Position numbers and translations under genes: made by a program
From: Georgenia sp. SYP-B2076
Lineage (GTDB): Bacteria > Actinomycetota > Actinomycetes > Actinomycetales > Actinomycetaceae
Reading direction: 5' to 3'
Length of the DNA stretch: 64,000 nucleotides
Assembly (NCBI RefSeq): GCF_003991205.1
Contig: NZ_RXOZ01000007.1
Coordinates: 1 to 64,000 of the forward strand
Shown: positions 55,442 through 64,000 of the stretch, piece after piece
How positions within the stretch are numbered: the stretch's first letter is position 1
Layout of the letters: each line of letters opens with the position of its first letter
Notes under the pieces: generated by a model
What the model was told of the DNA's origin: nothing
What the model saw: the letters and a program-made list of their open reading frames with translations, nothing else
The model's database searches: none

Positions 55442-56659
55442 CTACCGCCGTCCGCGGCGCACCAGCGCGGCAACGGCAATGCCGGCGGCGACGGCGCCCA
55501 GCCCGGCGAGCGCGCCGCGCGCGACCCACCGCGACGTCGGCCCCTCGAGCACCGGCATGGCGGGCCCGTGCTGCTCGAGGGCGAGGCGGGCCGAGCTGGC
55601 GGCGGCGCGGCCGAGCCGCTGCGCCGGGTGGGTCACAGAGCCGGGCAGCTCGTCCGGGGTGATGTGCCCCTCGAGGATATCGGTGACCTCGGCCGGCAGC
55701 CCCAGGGCCGCGACGAAGGCCGCCAGGCCGGAGGGCCCGGTCATGGCGAGCGCCGCGGCGACGGCGTCGGGGTCCGCGCCCGGCACGGCGGCGACGAACG
55801 CGGCCACGTCGTCGGCGTCGCCGAGGAGCCGGTGGGTCAGCTCACGCATCGCGTCGCCGGAGGCGATCCCGGTCCGCGGCCCGACCGGGGGCGAGCCCGC
55901 GCTGGGGCCCGCGGCGCCGTAGACGAACCGGCTGCGCATGGCCCAGCTGTGCACCACCGCGCCCTCGACCTCGTCGGTCTCGGAGTCCTCCGGCGCCGGC
56001 AGGAGCAGGGCGCTGCGGTCGTCCTCGTCGACCTGCAGGCGCAGGACGGGGTAGGCGTCGGCGTCCCAGCCCAGCACGCCGAGGTCCCGGCCGGGCCCGG
56101 CGGTCACCAGGAGGCGCCGGGTCTCCTCGCCCACGGGGTGCTCGAGCACCGTCACGGCCCGCTCGAGGAGCGTGGCGTGCAGCGGCGCCTGGTGCGCGTG
56201 CATCGGGGTGAGCACCACGGTGCGGGCGTCGTGGATGTCGTCGGTGACCGTGGGGAGCGGGTCCGCCGTCGCCGGCTCGGTCCCGACGGCAGCACCGTCA
56301 CCGCCGGCCGTATCCCCGGGCGCGCGGTGGGCGCCGCGCCGGTCCTCGGGTGGCACGCCGTCCACGAGCACGTCGGCGTCGAACGCCCGGTCCAGGTCGG
56401 CGGCCATCGTCGCCAGGGTCGGGCCCGGGACGACGTCGTCGCCGCGGGTGACGGCGACGTGGCCGTCGGCGTCGGCCAGCACCGCCACCGACAGGAAGTG
56501 ACTGGTCGCGGGGTACCACTCCAGGCGCGCGACCACCCGGGCCGCGCTCAGGTGCTCGGCCACGGCGGCCGGGTCGATCGCGGCCGCGACCATCACCCCG
56601 TCGGTGCGGGTCCAGCTCTCGGCGGTCACGGCTGACGACTCCTTCGGGCGCGGGGTCAT
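55442..56659 (-). CDS. conserved hypothetical protein with a C-terminal membrane helix
   Basis: 405 residues. No catalytic motif is recognised. The first 130 residues are a compact alpha/beta region and a charged linker follows; a C-terminal helix (about 378-398, ALAGLGAVAAGIAVAALV) ends in RRGRR, suggesting a tail anchor with the protein in the cytoplasm. It overlaps rlmB by 4 bases and is probably the last gene of cysS-rlmB. Confidence 0.7.
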   Translation of the reverse strand: MTPRPKESSAVTAESWTRTDGVMVAAAIDPAAVAEHLSAARVVARLEWYPATSHFLSVAVLADADGHVAVTRGDDVVPGPTLATMAADLDRAFDADVLVDGVPPEDRRGAHRAPGDTAGGDGAAVGTEPATADPLPTVTDDIHDARTVVLTPMHAHQAPLHATLLERAVTVLEHPVGEETRRLLVTAGPGRDLGVLGWDADAYPVLRLQVDEDDRSALLLPAPEDSETDEVEGAVVHSWAMRSRFVYGAAGPSAGSPPVGPRTGIASGDAMRELTHRLLGDADDVAAFVAAVPGADPDAVAAALAMTGPSGLAAFVAALGLPAEVTDILEGHITPDELPGSVTHPAQRLGRAAASSARLALEQHGPAMPVLEGPTSRWVARGALAGLGAVAAGIAVAALVRRGRR

Positions 56660-57696
56660 ACGGCGGGCTGGGCGCGGCGCCGGGAGACCTCGTACAGGGC
56701 GATGCCGGTGGCGACGGAGGCGTTGAGCGACTCCACCGACGCGGCAATGGGGATGGACGCGACGACGTCGCAGGTCTCGCGCACGAGCCGGCTCAGGCCC
56801 TTGCCCTCGGAGCCGGTGACGACCACGAGCGGCTCGGACGCCAGCTCCAGGTCGCCGACGGCGACGGGGCCCTCGCCGTCGAGCCCGACGACGAAGCAGC
56901 CCGCCTCTTTGAGCTCCTTGAGGGCGCGCACGAGGTTCGTGGCCCGCGCGACGGGCACGCGGGCGGCCGCGCCGGCGGAGACCTTCCAGGCGGTGGCGTT
57001 GACGCCGGCCGAGCGCCGCTCGGGCAGCAGCAGGCCGTCCGCGCCGAAGGCCCCGGCGCTGCGCAGGACCGCGCCGAGGTTGTGCGGGTCGGTCACGCCG
57101 TCGAGGGCGACGATCAGCGGCGGGTGGTTGGCGCGCTCCGCGCGGGCGAGCAGGTCGGAGACGTCCCGGTAGGCGTACGCGGGCACCTCGATGGCCACGC
57201 CCTGGTGCACGGCGCCGTCGGTGAGCCGGTCCAGGTCCGTCCGGGTGACCTCGAGCAGGGGCGTCCCGAGCGCGGTGGCGGTGCGGAGCACCTCGGCGAC
57301 CCGCTCGTCGGAGGCCATGTTGCCGGCGAGGAAGACCTTGCTCAGCGGGACGCCGGCCCGGACCGCCTCGGTGACGGGGTTGCGCCCGGTGATGATCTCG
57401 TGGTCGCCGGGGATGCCGAGGGCCGCGCGGACCCGCTCGGCCGTCGCGCCGGCCTGGGCGGCCTCGCGCGCGCCGCGGGCGGCGGGGGCGCGGCCGGGTG
57501 TGCGCCCGGTCTTGGCCTCGTCCCGCTCTGCGTGGGCCTTGCGCTTGGCCGCGACGTGATAGGGCCGCTCGGCGGCCTTGGGCGTGGGCCCGCGCCCCTC
57601 GAGCTTCTTGCGGCGCTGCCCGCCGGAGCCGACGGTCTGGCCCTTCTTCGACCCGGGCTTGCGCACGGCTCCGCGTCGTTGTGAGTTACCAGCCAT
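56656..57696 (-). CDS. rlmB: 23S rRNA 2'-O-methyltransferase RlmB (SpoU family)
   Basis: 346 residues. A basic disordered N-terminus (about 1-95) is usual for actinobacterial RlmB. The SpoU core has the knot-forming motifs LDGVTDPHNLGAVLRSAGAFGADG, VVTGSEGKGLSRLVRETCD and IPIAASVESLNASVATGIALYE. It methylates a guanosine of 23S rRNA. The ATG shares a base with the cysS stop (TGATG). Confidence 0.92.
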   Translation of the reverse strand: MAGNSQRRGAVRKPGSKKGQTVGSGGQRRKKLEGRGPTPKAAERPYHVAAKRKAHAERDEAKTGRTPGRAPAARGAREAAQAGATAERVRAALGIPGDHEIITGRNPVTEAVRAGVPLSKVFLAGNMASDERVAEVLRTATALGTPLLEVTRTDLDRLTDGAVHQGVAIEVPAYAYRDVSDLLARAERANHPPLIVALDGVTDPHNLGAVLRSAGAFGADGLLLPERRSAGVNATAWKVSAGAAARVPVARATNLVRALKELKEAGCFVVGLDGEGPVAVGDLELASEPLVVVTGSEGKGLSRLVRETCDVVASIPIAASVESLNASVATGIALYEVSRRRAQPAV

Positions 57697-59144
57697 CAGT
57701 TCTTCCCCTTCAGTTGCCAGCGTGCGCCGCCGGCAGAGTCTTCGACCACGATGCCGGCGTCGGCCAGCTGGTCGCGCAGCGCGTCGGCCCGCGCCCATTC
57801 CTTGTTCTTGCGCGCCTCGACCCGCTCCGAGAGCACGGCGGAGACGAGGGTGTCGAGCGCCGCGTGCGGGGCGCCGTCGGCGCCCGCGAGCCGCGAGCCG
57901 GCGCGCCAGGGCTCGGCGAGCGGGTCGAGCCCGAGGACGTCGAGCATGGCCCGGACCTGGAGCTGGGCGGCGCGGGCGGCGACGTCGTCGTGCTCGGCGA
58001 GGGCCGTGTTGCCCGCCCGGAGCTGCTCGTGGATGACGGCGAGCCCGGCCGAGATGTTCAGGTCGTCGTCCAACGCCTCGACGAAGGCGGCCGGCAGCTC
58101 GGCCGGGCCCTGCTCGGCGACCTCCTCGGCCGGGACCTCCCCCACCGTCTCGACGGCGCGGGCGACGAAGTTCGAGAACCGCTCCCAGGAGCCGGCGGCC
58201 TCGGCGACGGTGACGTCGGAGAACTCCACCGTGGAGCGGTAGTGCACCGTGCCGAGTGCGTAGCGCAGCACCGGGGCGCTGGTGTGCTCCAGGACGTTGG
58301 CCACGATCAGGGAGTTGCCGAGCGACTTGCTCATCTTCTCCCCGCCCACGGTCACCCAGGCGTTGTGCATCCAGTGCCGCGCGAAGCCGTAGCCGGCGGC
58401 GTGGGACTGGGCCTGCTCGTTCTCGTGGTGCGGGAAGCGCAGGTCGATGCCGCCGCCATGGATGTCGAAGGTCTCCCCGAGGTACCGCTTCGCCATGGTC
58501 GAGCACTCGAGGTGCCAGCCCGGCCGGCCGCGCCCGAACGGGGTGGGCCAGCTCGCGGTCTCCGGCTCGCCGGGCTTGGTGGCCTTCCACAGGGCGAAGT
58601 CGCGCGGGTCGCGCTTGTCCGGCTCGACGTCGGCCTCGTCGTCGCCGACGGACATGTTCTCCAGCGACTGGCGGGTCAGCGAGCCGTACTCGGGCAGCGA
58701 GCGCACGTCGAAGTACACGTTGCCCGCGTTGCCGACGTAGGCGTGCCCGCGCTCGACGAGGCGCTCCATGAGCTCGACCATCTCGGTGACGTGACCGGTG
58801 GCGCGCGGCTCGTAGGTGGGCCGCCCCACCCCCAGCGCGTCGTAGGCGTCCGTGAACTCCTGCTCGAAGCGGTAGGCCCAGGCCCACCAGGGCCGGTCGG
58901 CGTCGGCGGACTTCGCGAGGATCTTGTCGTCGATGTCCGTGACGTTGCGGATGAGGGTCACCTCGTCGCCCGAGCGGCGCAGCCAGCGCACCAGCACGTC
59001 GAACGCGATCGCGGCGCGCATGTGGCCCACGTGGGGGGCTCCCTGGACGGTCGCCCCGCACAGGTAGATGCCGACCTTGCCCGGTTGGAGGGGGTCAAGG
59101 GCGCGCACCGACCTGGTCGCGGAGTCGTAGAGTCGCAGGGTCAC
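57696..59144 (-). CDS. cysS: cysteinyl-tRNA synthetase
   Basis: 482 residues. Class I motifs are HVGH ([10 protein letters not shown], variant of HIGH) and KMSKS; the zinc-binding Cys near residue 29 (YLCGATVQG) and the later CSTMA/HHENE residues are present. It charges tRNA-Cys and here leads into rlmB, the same order as I recall in Mycobacterium. Confidence 0.96.
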   Translation of the reverse strand: MTLRLYDSATRSVRALDPLQPGKVGIYLCGATVQGAPHVGHMRAAIAFDVLVRWLRRSGDEVTLIRNVTDIDDKILAKSADADRPWWAWAYRFEQEFTDAYDALGVGRPTYEPRATGHVTEMVELMERLVERGHAYVGNAGNVYFDVRSLPEYGSLTRQSLENMSVGDDEADVEPDKRDPRDFALWKATKPGEPETASWPTPFGRGRPGWHLECSTMAKRYLGETFDIHGGGIDLRFPHHENEQAQSHAAGYGFARHWMHNAWVTVGGEKMSKSLGNSLIVANVLEHTSAPVLRYALGTVHYRSTVEFSDVTVAEAAGSWERFSNFVARAVETVGEVPAEEVAEQGPAELPAAFVEALDDDLNISAGLAVIHEQLRAGNTALAEHDDVAARAAQLQVRAMLDVLGLDPLAEPWRAGSRLAGADGAPHAALDTLVSAVLSERVEARKNKEWARADALRDQLADAGIVVEDSAGGARWQLKGKN

Positions 59145-59428
59145 CCCTTTAGGCTACCGGCGACCGGTGTCATGCCTCCCCTCCCCAGGATGGTGAGCGG
59201 TCATCTCCTGACCGAACGGTCCCCCACCGGGTGAGACTTCGGGCACGTCCGGGACGCCGCGGCGGCGCATCGCGAACCGGTCACCGCACCGGCGGCGCCA
59301 CGTGCTGCCCTCCGGGCGGGAGCGCGTTCAGCGCGCGCGCCCACGAAAGCGGTGCAACTCTTGTTCAGAACCGCTTCACGATTGTCGCGATGCGGTACGG
59401 ACAACGCTTCACGACTGGAGATCCATCG

Positions 59429-59932
59429 ATGACTGCCCCCCACACGCCCACAACGGGCCGCGGACAGTACGCCCCTCGTCGCGCCAAGACCACAGGGCTC
59501 GCCACGGCCGCCGCCGGCATCGTGGTGTTCAACATCTCGCCGTTCCTGAACTGGGTGAACCCCGGGGGCGGCGCGGACCCGAGGACCGGCTATGAGACCG
59601 ACTCCCTCGTGCCCTTCATCGCCTACCTCGGCCTGGGGCTCCTCGCCGCCCTGATCTACGCCGGCAAGAGGGCCCGCCGCGGCCAGCACCGCGGCCTCAC
59701 CCTGGTCTCGATGGCGGTCGGGATCGCCGCCACGATCCAGTGCCTCGCCTTCGCGCTCAACCCGATGGGTGGGCTCGAGCGCGGTGACGACCTGTCGTCC
59801 GACATCGGGGTCTATGTCGGCCTCATCGGCGCGCTGATCTGGGCCATCGGCTCCTACCTGTTCGCCAAGGAGATCGAGGGCGACGACGAGGACGTCGTGC
59901 ACGACGACCGCGACGCTGCCCGCAACCGCTGA
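59429..59932 (+). CDS. membrane protein of unknown function
   Basis: 167 residues starting MTAPHTPTTGRGQYAPRR, with GGAG before the ATG. Four membrane helices (about 22-40, 58-78, 90-110 and 125-145) and an acidic tail (EGDDEDVVHDD). Unrecognised family. It is divergent from cysS; the 284-bp gap between them (59145-59428) has no supported gene. Confidence 0.7.
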   Translation: MTAPHTPTTGRGQYAPRRAKTTGLATAAAGIVVFNISPFLNWVNPGGGADPRTGYETDSLVPFIAYLGLGLLAALIYAGKRARRGQHRGLTLVSMAVGIAATIQCLAFALNPMGGLERGDDLSSDIGVYVGLIGALIWAIGSYLFAKEIEGDDEDVVHDDRDAARNR

Positions 59933-60175
59933 CGCGAACCTGACTTAGATCCTGTCCAGGACGGCGAAGAATGCCGTCCGCGGGCCCGGACGCCGCCCAC
60001 GCATGGAGATGCGCGGGCGGCGTTCGCGTTCCCGGGCGTGGGTCGGCACGACCGCCGTCAGGCGCGCACCCACGGGATCGGTCACATGCGGGCGGACGTG
60101 GTCAGGCCGGCGCCGCACCCTCCCCCCGCAACGGATGTTCACCGCGCCGCCGCCCGACGGCGCTACCGTGCGCTC

Positions 60176-61564
60176 GTGAAGAACCTCAGCACGCCGTCGC
60201 TCGGCGCATCCGACGCCCCCTCCCCGGACGGGTCGCCCGCCGCGGGCCGCGGCCGGTTCGGCTGGCCCGTCTACGCGTGGGGCCTGTGGGACTGGGGATC
60301 GGCCGCCTTCAACGCCGTCATCACGACGTTCGTCTTCACCGTCTACCTCACCTCGGACGCCTTCGGGCCGGGCGCCAGCGCGACGCTGGGGTGGGTGCTC
60401 GCCGGCGCCGGGATGCTCGTCGCGATCTTCGCGCCCGTGTCCGGCCAGAGCGCCGACCGCTCGGGGCGGCGCACCTTCTGGCTGACCGTGAACACCCTCC
60501 TGGTGGTGGCCGCGTCGGCGGGCATGTTCTTCGTCGCGCCGTCGCCGGACTTCCTGTGGCTGGGCATGCTGCTGCTGGCGGCCGGCAACATCTTCTTCGA
60601 GCTCGCCTCGGTCAACTACAACGCCATGCTCAACCAGATCTCGACCCCGGCCACGGTCGGGCGGGTGTCCGGGCTCGGCTGGGGGCTGGGCTACATCGGC
60701 GGCATCGTGCTGCTGCTCATCGTCTACTTCGGCCTCATCAAGCCGGAGGTGGGGCTGTTCGGCATCACGGGCGCGGACGGCCTGGACGTGCGCGTGACGA
60801 TGCTCATCTGCGCGGCGTGGACGCTGCTGTTCTCGCTGCCCGTCATCCTCACCGTCCGGGACAAGAAGGCCCCCCGCTCGGCGACGACGCGCACCGGGCT
60901 GGTGGCCTCCTACCGGCTGCTGTTCCGCTCCATCGCGGACCTGTGGCGCGCCGACCGGAACACCGTCTTCTTCCTGCTCGCCAGCGCCGTCTTCCGCGAC
61001 GGCCTGGCCGGGGTCTTCACCTTCGGCGGGGTGATCGCCGCGGGCACGTTCGGGTTCAGCGCCGGCCAGGTCATCATCTTCGGCGTCGCCGCCAACCTCG
61101 TGGCCGGGGTCGCGACGATCCTCTTCGGCGCCCTCGACGACCGCATCGGGCCCAAGCGCGTCATCGTGCTCGCGCTGGCGGCCATGGTCCTCGCGGGGAC
61201 CGCCGTCTTCGTCTTCCACGACGCCGGCCAGAAGGCGTTCTGGGTCCTCGGCCTCGTGCTGTGCATCTTCGTCGGGCCCGCGCAGTCCGCGTCGCGGACC
61301 TTCCTGGCCCGCCTCATCCCGGCCGGCAAGGAGGGCGAGGTCTTCGGTCTCTACGCCACCACCGGCCGCGCCGTCAGCTTCCTCGCCCCGGCCGCGTTCT
61401 CGGTCTTCCTCACGCTCGGTGCCGCGGCGACCGGCGCCGCCACCACCGACGAGGTGCAGTACTGGGGCATCCTCGGCATCGTCCTCGTGCTCGCCCTGGG
61501 GCTGGCGCTGCTGCTGCCGGTCCGCCCGCACGCGGGGACGCGCGCGCCGAGACGCGGTCGGTGA
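60176..61564 (+). CDS. MFS transporter, Atg22/UMF1-like family
   Basis: 462 residues from a GTG. Twelve membrane helices. The N-terminal WPVYAWGLWDWGSAAFNAVITTFVFTVYL is the hallmark of the UMF1/Atg22-like branch of the major facilitator superfamily, and the A-like loop DRSGRRTFWL is present. The substrate is unknown. The 243 bp before it contain no supported gene. Confidence 0.88.
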   Translation: MKNLSTPSLGASDAPSPDGSPAAGRGRFGWPVYAWGLWDWGSAAFNAVITTFVFTVYLTSDAFGPGASATLGWVLAGAGMLVAIFAPVSGQSADRSGRRTFWLTVNTLLVVAASAGMFFVAPSPDFLWLGMLLLAAGNIFFELASVNYNAMLNQISTPATVGRVSGLGWGLGYIGGIVLLLIVYFGLIKPEVGLFGITGADGLDVRVTMLICAAWTLLFSLPVILTVRDKKAPRSATTRTGLVASYRLLFRSIADLWRADRNTVFFLLASAVFRDGLAGVFTFGGVIAAGTFGFSAGQVIIFGVAANLVAGVATILFGALDDRIGPKRVIVLALAAMVLAGTAVFVFHDAGQKAFWVLGLVLCIFVGPAQSASRTFLARLIPAGKEGEVFGLYATTGRAVSFLAPAAFSVFLTLGAAATGAATTDEVQYWGILGIVLVLALGLALLLPVRPHAGTRAPRRGR

Positions 61565-61594
61565 GGCGGCACTGACGCGCCGCCCGCCGTCTAC

Positions 61595-62092
61595 TCAGGC
61601 CGCCTCGAGGGGCGCCCGCGCCACGAGCGCGGTCGCCACGGCGGCCACCCCCTCGCCCCGGCCCGTGAAGCCGAGCGAGTCGGTGGTGGTGGCGCTCAGG
61701 CTCACCGGGGCGTCGAGCGCCTCGCTCATGGCCTCCTCCGCCTCGGCCCGCCGGGGGCCGATCTTGGGCCGGATCCCGATAACCTGGACGGCGACGTTGC
61801 CGATCTCGTAGCCCGCCTCCCGGACGCGGCGGGCCGTCTCGGCCAGCATGCTGGCGCCCGACGCGCCCGCCCAGCGGGGGTCCGACGTGCCGAACTGCGT
61901 CCCGAGGTCCCCCAGCCCGGCGGCGGAGAACAGGGCGTCACAGGCGGCGTGGGCGGCGACGTCGGCGTCGGAGTGCCCCTCCAGCCCCGTCACGCCGGGC
62001 CAGGTGAGGCAGGCCAGGCGCATGGGGCGCCCTGAGCCCTCGGGTGCGAAGGCATGGACGTCCGTCCCGATCCCGGTGCGCGGCAGCTGCAT
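61595..62092 (-). CDS. ispF: 2-C-methyl-D-erythritol 2,4-cyclodiphosphate synthase IspF
   Basis: 165 residues starting [15 protein letters not shown]. Metal ligands Asp11/His13 (DVH) and the GHSDADV loop are present, and the C-terminus ([23 protein letters not shown]) is typical. Fifth step of the MEP isoprenoid pathway. It follows ispD with an 87-bp gap. Confidence 0.95.
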   Translation of the reverse strand: MQLPRTGIGTDVHAFAPEGSGRPMRLACLTWPGVTGLEGHSDADVAAHAACDALFSAAGLGDLGTQFGTSDPRWAGASGASMLAETARRVREAGYEIGNVAVQVIGIRPKIGPRRAEAEEAMSEALDAPVSLSATTTDSLGFTGRGEGVAAVATALVARAPLEAA

Positions 62093-62179
62093 GACGCTCA
62101 CGGTAGCGGTGCGCCGCCCCTGCATTCCGGGACCCTTCGCATCGCGGAGCGGCACCCTCCGCTGCGAGGACTTGACCGG

Positions 62180-62917
62180 TCACGGGAGGAGGGGGGGTAT
62201 GTCCTCCACCAGGATGTGCGCCAGGGCCAGGTCGCGGGGGGTGGTGATCTTCATGGCGCGCTCGTCGCCCGGGACCACCCAGACCGGCTCGCCGAGGGCC
62301 TCGACGAGCCCGGCGTCGTCCGAGGCGGCCACGGACTCGTCCGCGGCCAGCGCGGCGCCGGCGGCGTGGGCGGCCGCGAGCAGCGCGCGGTCGAACCCCT
62401 GCGGCGTCTGCACGGCCCGCAGGCGCGTGCGTTCGAGGGTCGCGCGCACGGGCCGGGCGCCGCTCGCGTCGGGCTCGCCGACCTCCTTGACGGTGTCCGT
62501 CACCGCCAGGGCCGGGACGACCGCGCGGTGCCCGCCGCGGACGGCGGCCTCCACCGCGCGGACCAGGCCGGGCGGCGTCAGGCACCGGGCGGCGTCGTGG
62601 ACGAGGACGACGTCGACGTCGTCCGCCAGGGCCGCGATGCCGGCGGCGACGGAGGCCTGCCGGGTGGCGCCACCGGCCACGACGGTGGCCGGCAGGTCGC
62701 TCCCGGGCACCAGGCCGCCCGCGAAGAGCGCCTGGAACCCCCCGACCTCGAGGGGCGGGACGGTCACGACGACGGCGCTGAGGCAGCGGGCCAGCGCGAG
62801 GCCCTGGGCGGCGCGGACCACGAGCGGGACGCCGGCGAGCTCGACGAGCGCCTTGGGGACGGCGTGGCCGAGCCTGGAACCGGAGCCGGCTGCCGTGAGC
62901 ACGGCGGCCGTCGTCAC
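62180..62917 (-). CDS. ispD: 2-C-methyl-D-erythritol 4-phosphate cytidylyltransferase IspD
   Basis: 245 residues. The nucleotide-binding loop AVLTAAGSGSRLGHAVPKAL, the VLVHDAARCLTP motif and RAVQTPQGFDRALL are diagnostic. Third step of the MEP pathway. It lies 39 bp after carD. Confidence 0.95.
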   Translation of the reverse strand: MTTAAVLTAAGSGSRLGHAVPKALVELAGVPLVVRAAQGLALARCLSAVVVTVPPLEVGGFQALFAGGLVPGSDLPATVVAGGATRQASVAAGIAALADDVDVVLVHDAARCLTPPGLVRAVEAAVRGGHRAVVPALAVTDTVKEVGEPDASGARPVRATLERTRLRAVQTPQGFDRALLAAAHAAGAALAADESVAASDDAGLVEALGEPVWVVPGDERAMKITTPRDLALAHILVEDIPPLLP

Positions 62918-62956
62918 CGCGCGGCGGCCGGGGACGCGGTGGTCAGGACCGGCACG

Positions 62957-63439
62957 TCAGGAGGCGAGGACCTCGTCGAGCAGGGCCTCGGCCTTGACCT
63001 CCTCGGTCTTCTCCGCCAGGGCGAGCTCGGAGACGAGGATCTGGCGGGCCTTGGAGAGCATGCGCTTCTCGCCGGCGGAGAGTCCCTTGTCGGAGTCGCG
63101 GCGGGAGAGGTCACGCACGACCTCGGCCACGCGGATCACGTCACCGGAAGCGATCTTCTCCACGTTCGCCTTGTAGCGGCGGGACCAGTTGGTGGGCTCC
63201 TCGGTGAACGGTGCACGCAGCACCTCGAAGACCTTCTCCAGGCCTTCCTTGCCGACGACGTCGCGGACACCCACGAGGTCGACGTTCTCGGCGGGGACCT
63301 GGATCGTCAGGTCTCCCTGGGCGACGCGCAGGTGCAGGTAGAGCTTCTCTTCCCCGCGGATCGTGCGCTTCGAGATGTCCTCGATGAGCGCGGCTCCGTG
63401 GTGCGGGTAGACGACGGTCTCGCCGACTGCGAAGGTCAT
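62957..63439 (-). CDS. carD: CarD-family RNA polymerase-binding transcription regulator
   Basis: 160 residues: an N-terminal RNA-polymerase interaction domain ([22 protein letters not shown]) and a C-terminal DNA-binding helical domain with the conserved Trp ([17 protein letters not shown]). It stabilizes open promoter complexes at rRNA and other promoters. First gene of carD-ispD-ispF, with GGGAGC before the ATG. Confidence 0.96.
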   Translation of the reverse strand: MTFAVGETVVYPHHGAALIEDISKRTIRGEEKLYLHLRVAQGDLTIQVPAENVDLVGVRDVVGKEGLEKVFEVLRAPFTEEPTNWSRRYKANVEKIASGDVIRVAEVVRDLSRRDSDKGLSAGEKRMLSKARQILVSELALAEKTEEVKAEALLDEVLAS

Positions 63440-63686
63440 TTTCCGGTGCTCCCTAGGTCGTGAGGACACCCATTCTAACATGCCAAAATGGCTGAATTCT
63501 GCGGCTCGTGAGCAACCAGACAGCCGCCCTCCCGGCACAGGGTCCGCGCCCGGAGGGCATTTGCGGCGCCACGACGGGGCAGACACGGCCCGCCGTGGGC
63601 CGGCCCGGGCGGTGCGCTCCGGTAGCCTCGGCCTGGGAGAGCGCTGTGCCGGGCTCCTCCCCCGACACCGATGAAGGAGACTTTTC

Positions 63687-64000
63687 GTGGCTCGCACCAC
63701 CCGCCGCTCGCTGATCGCCGCTGCCGCCCTGGGCGCCTCGCTCGTGCTGGCCGGGTGCTCGGTCGCGAACCCCATCACCACCCAGGGCGCCTACGCCGCC
63801 AGCGACGGGGTCCGCGCGGAGCTCGGCGGCGTCACGGTGGAGAACCTCCTGATCCTGACGGAGGGAGAGGGCGAGACCGGGCACGTGCTCGGCTCGATCG
63901 TCAACCACACCACCGAGCCCGTGCAGGTCACCCTCACGCTCGGCGAGAACGGCGGCTCGATCCCCTTCCGGCTCCCCGCCGAGGGCACGGTCAACCTCAC
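63687..64000 (+). CDS. LpqE-like lipoprotein, 3' end outside the window
   Basis: Starts with GTG after GGAGA. A Tat/Sec-like signal peptide ([25 protein letters not shown]) ends in the lipobox LAGC, so the mature protein is lipid-anchored outside the membrane at Cys25. The visible mature part is beta-rich. It is divergent from carD; as I recall, lpqE lies beside carD in Mycobacterium, so it is probably the equivalent gene. The last part is cut by the window edge. Confidence 0.8.
   Translation, partial: MARTTRRSLIAAAALGASLVLAGCSVANPITTQGAYAASDGVRAELGGVTVENLLILTEGEGETGHVLGSIVNHTTEPVQVTLTLGENGGSIPFRLPAEGTVNL

Overview
The window comes from a very GC-rich, motile actinobacterium. Codon use, the carD-ispD-ispF-cysS-rlmB block next to an lpqE-like lipoprotein (an arrangement I recall from Mycobacterium), a DUF3263 gene and a DUF222-type HNH tail all fit Actinomycetota. 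A Georgenia/Cellulomonas-like member of Micrococcales is my guess from gene content, not a proven assignment.

About two thirds of the window (380-41612) is one almost uninterrupted flagellar and chemotaxis island. Most of it is read from the minus strand, in transcription order: fliA; fliC; fliD-fliS-fliT-like; flgB-flgC-fliE-fliF-fliG-fliH-fliI-fliJ-NlpC/P60-fliK-flgD-flgE, closed by a strong terminator at 23203-23239; then, after two small membrane-protein genes and a dead photolyase gene, flbD-motA-motB-fliL-fliM-fliN-fliO-fliP-fliQ-fliR-flhB-flhA-flhF-like-csrA; then cheA-cheW-mcp-cheB-cheR and two alternating response-regulator/CheX-like pairs. The hook-filament operon flgN-flgK-flgL-fliW runs on the plus strand from a divergent region beside fliA. 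Many genes overlap by ATGA, GTGA or TGATG, so translation is probably coupled.

The most interesting signal is regulatory. Five operon leaders (cheA, flbD, flgB, fliC, flgN) carry the same sigma-28-type promoter, TCAY-N15-GCCGAT, with exactly 15 bases between the boxes. In three of them (flbD, flgB, fliC) the predicted RNA starts almost at once into small hairpins whose loops display GGA (ACGGA or AUGGA). Both flbD and fliC have a further GGA in the Shine-Dalgarno sequence. The island encodes both CsrA and its antagonist FliW. Together these predict a CsrA-FliW circuit controlling several flagellar operons, in an actinobacterium, rather than flagellin alone.

From 41636 to 64000 is housekeeping and envelope DNA: an FAD oxidoreductase, a LytR_C protein, DUF3263, uracil-DNA glycosylase, tRNA-Thr(TGT), a membrane-anchored DsbA-like protein, a Ser/Thr kinase with a repeat-rich linker and membrane C-terminus, the otsA-otsB trehalose pair, a sugar-ABC ATPase, a DUF4032 protein, rlmB-cysS, an Atg22/UMF1-like MFS protein, ispF, ispD, carD and the start of an LpqE-like lipoprotein. 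No insertion sequence, CRISPR array, rRNA or prophage was seen.
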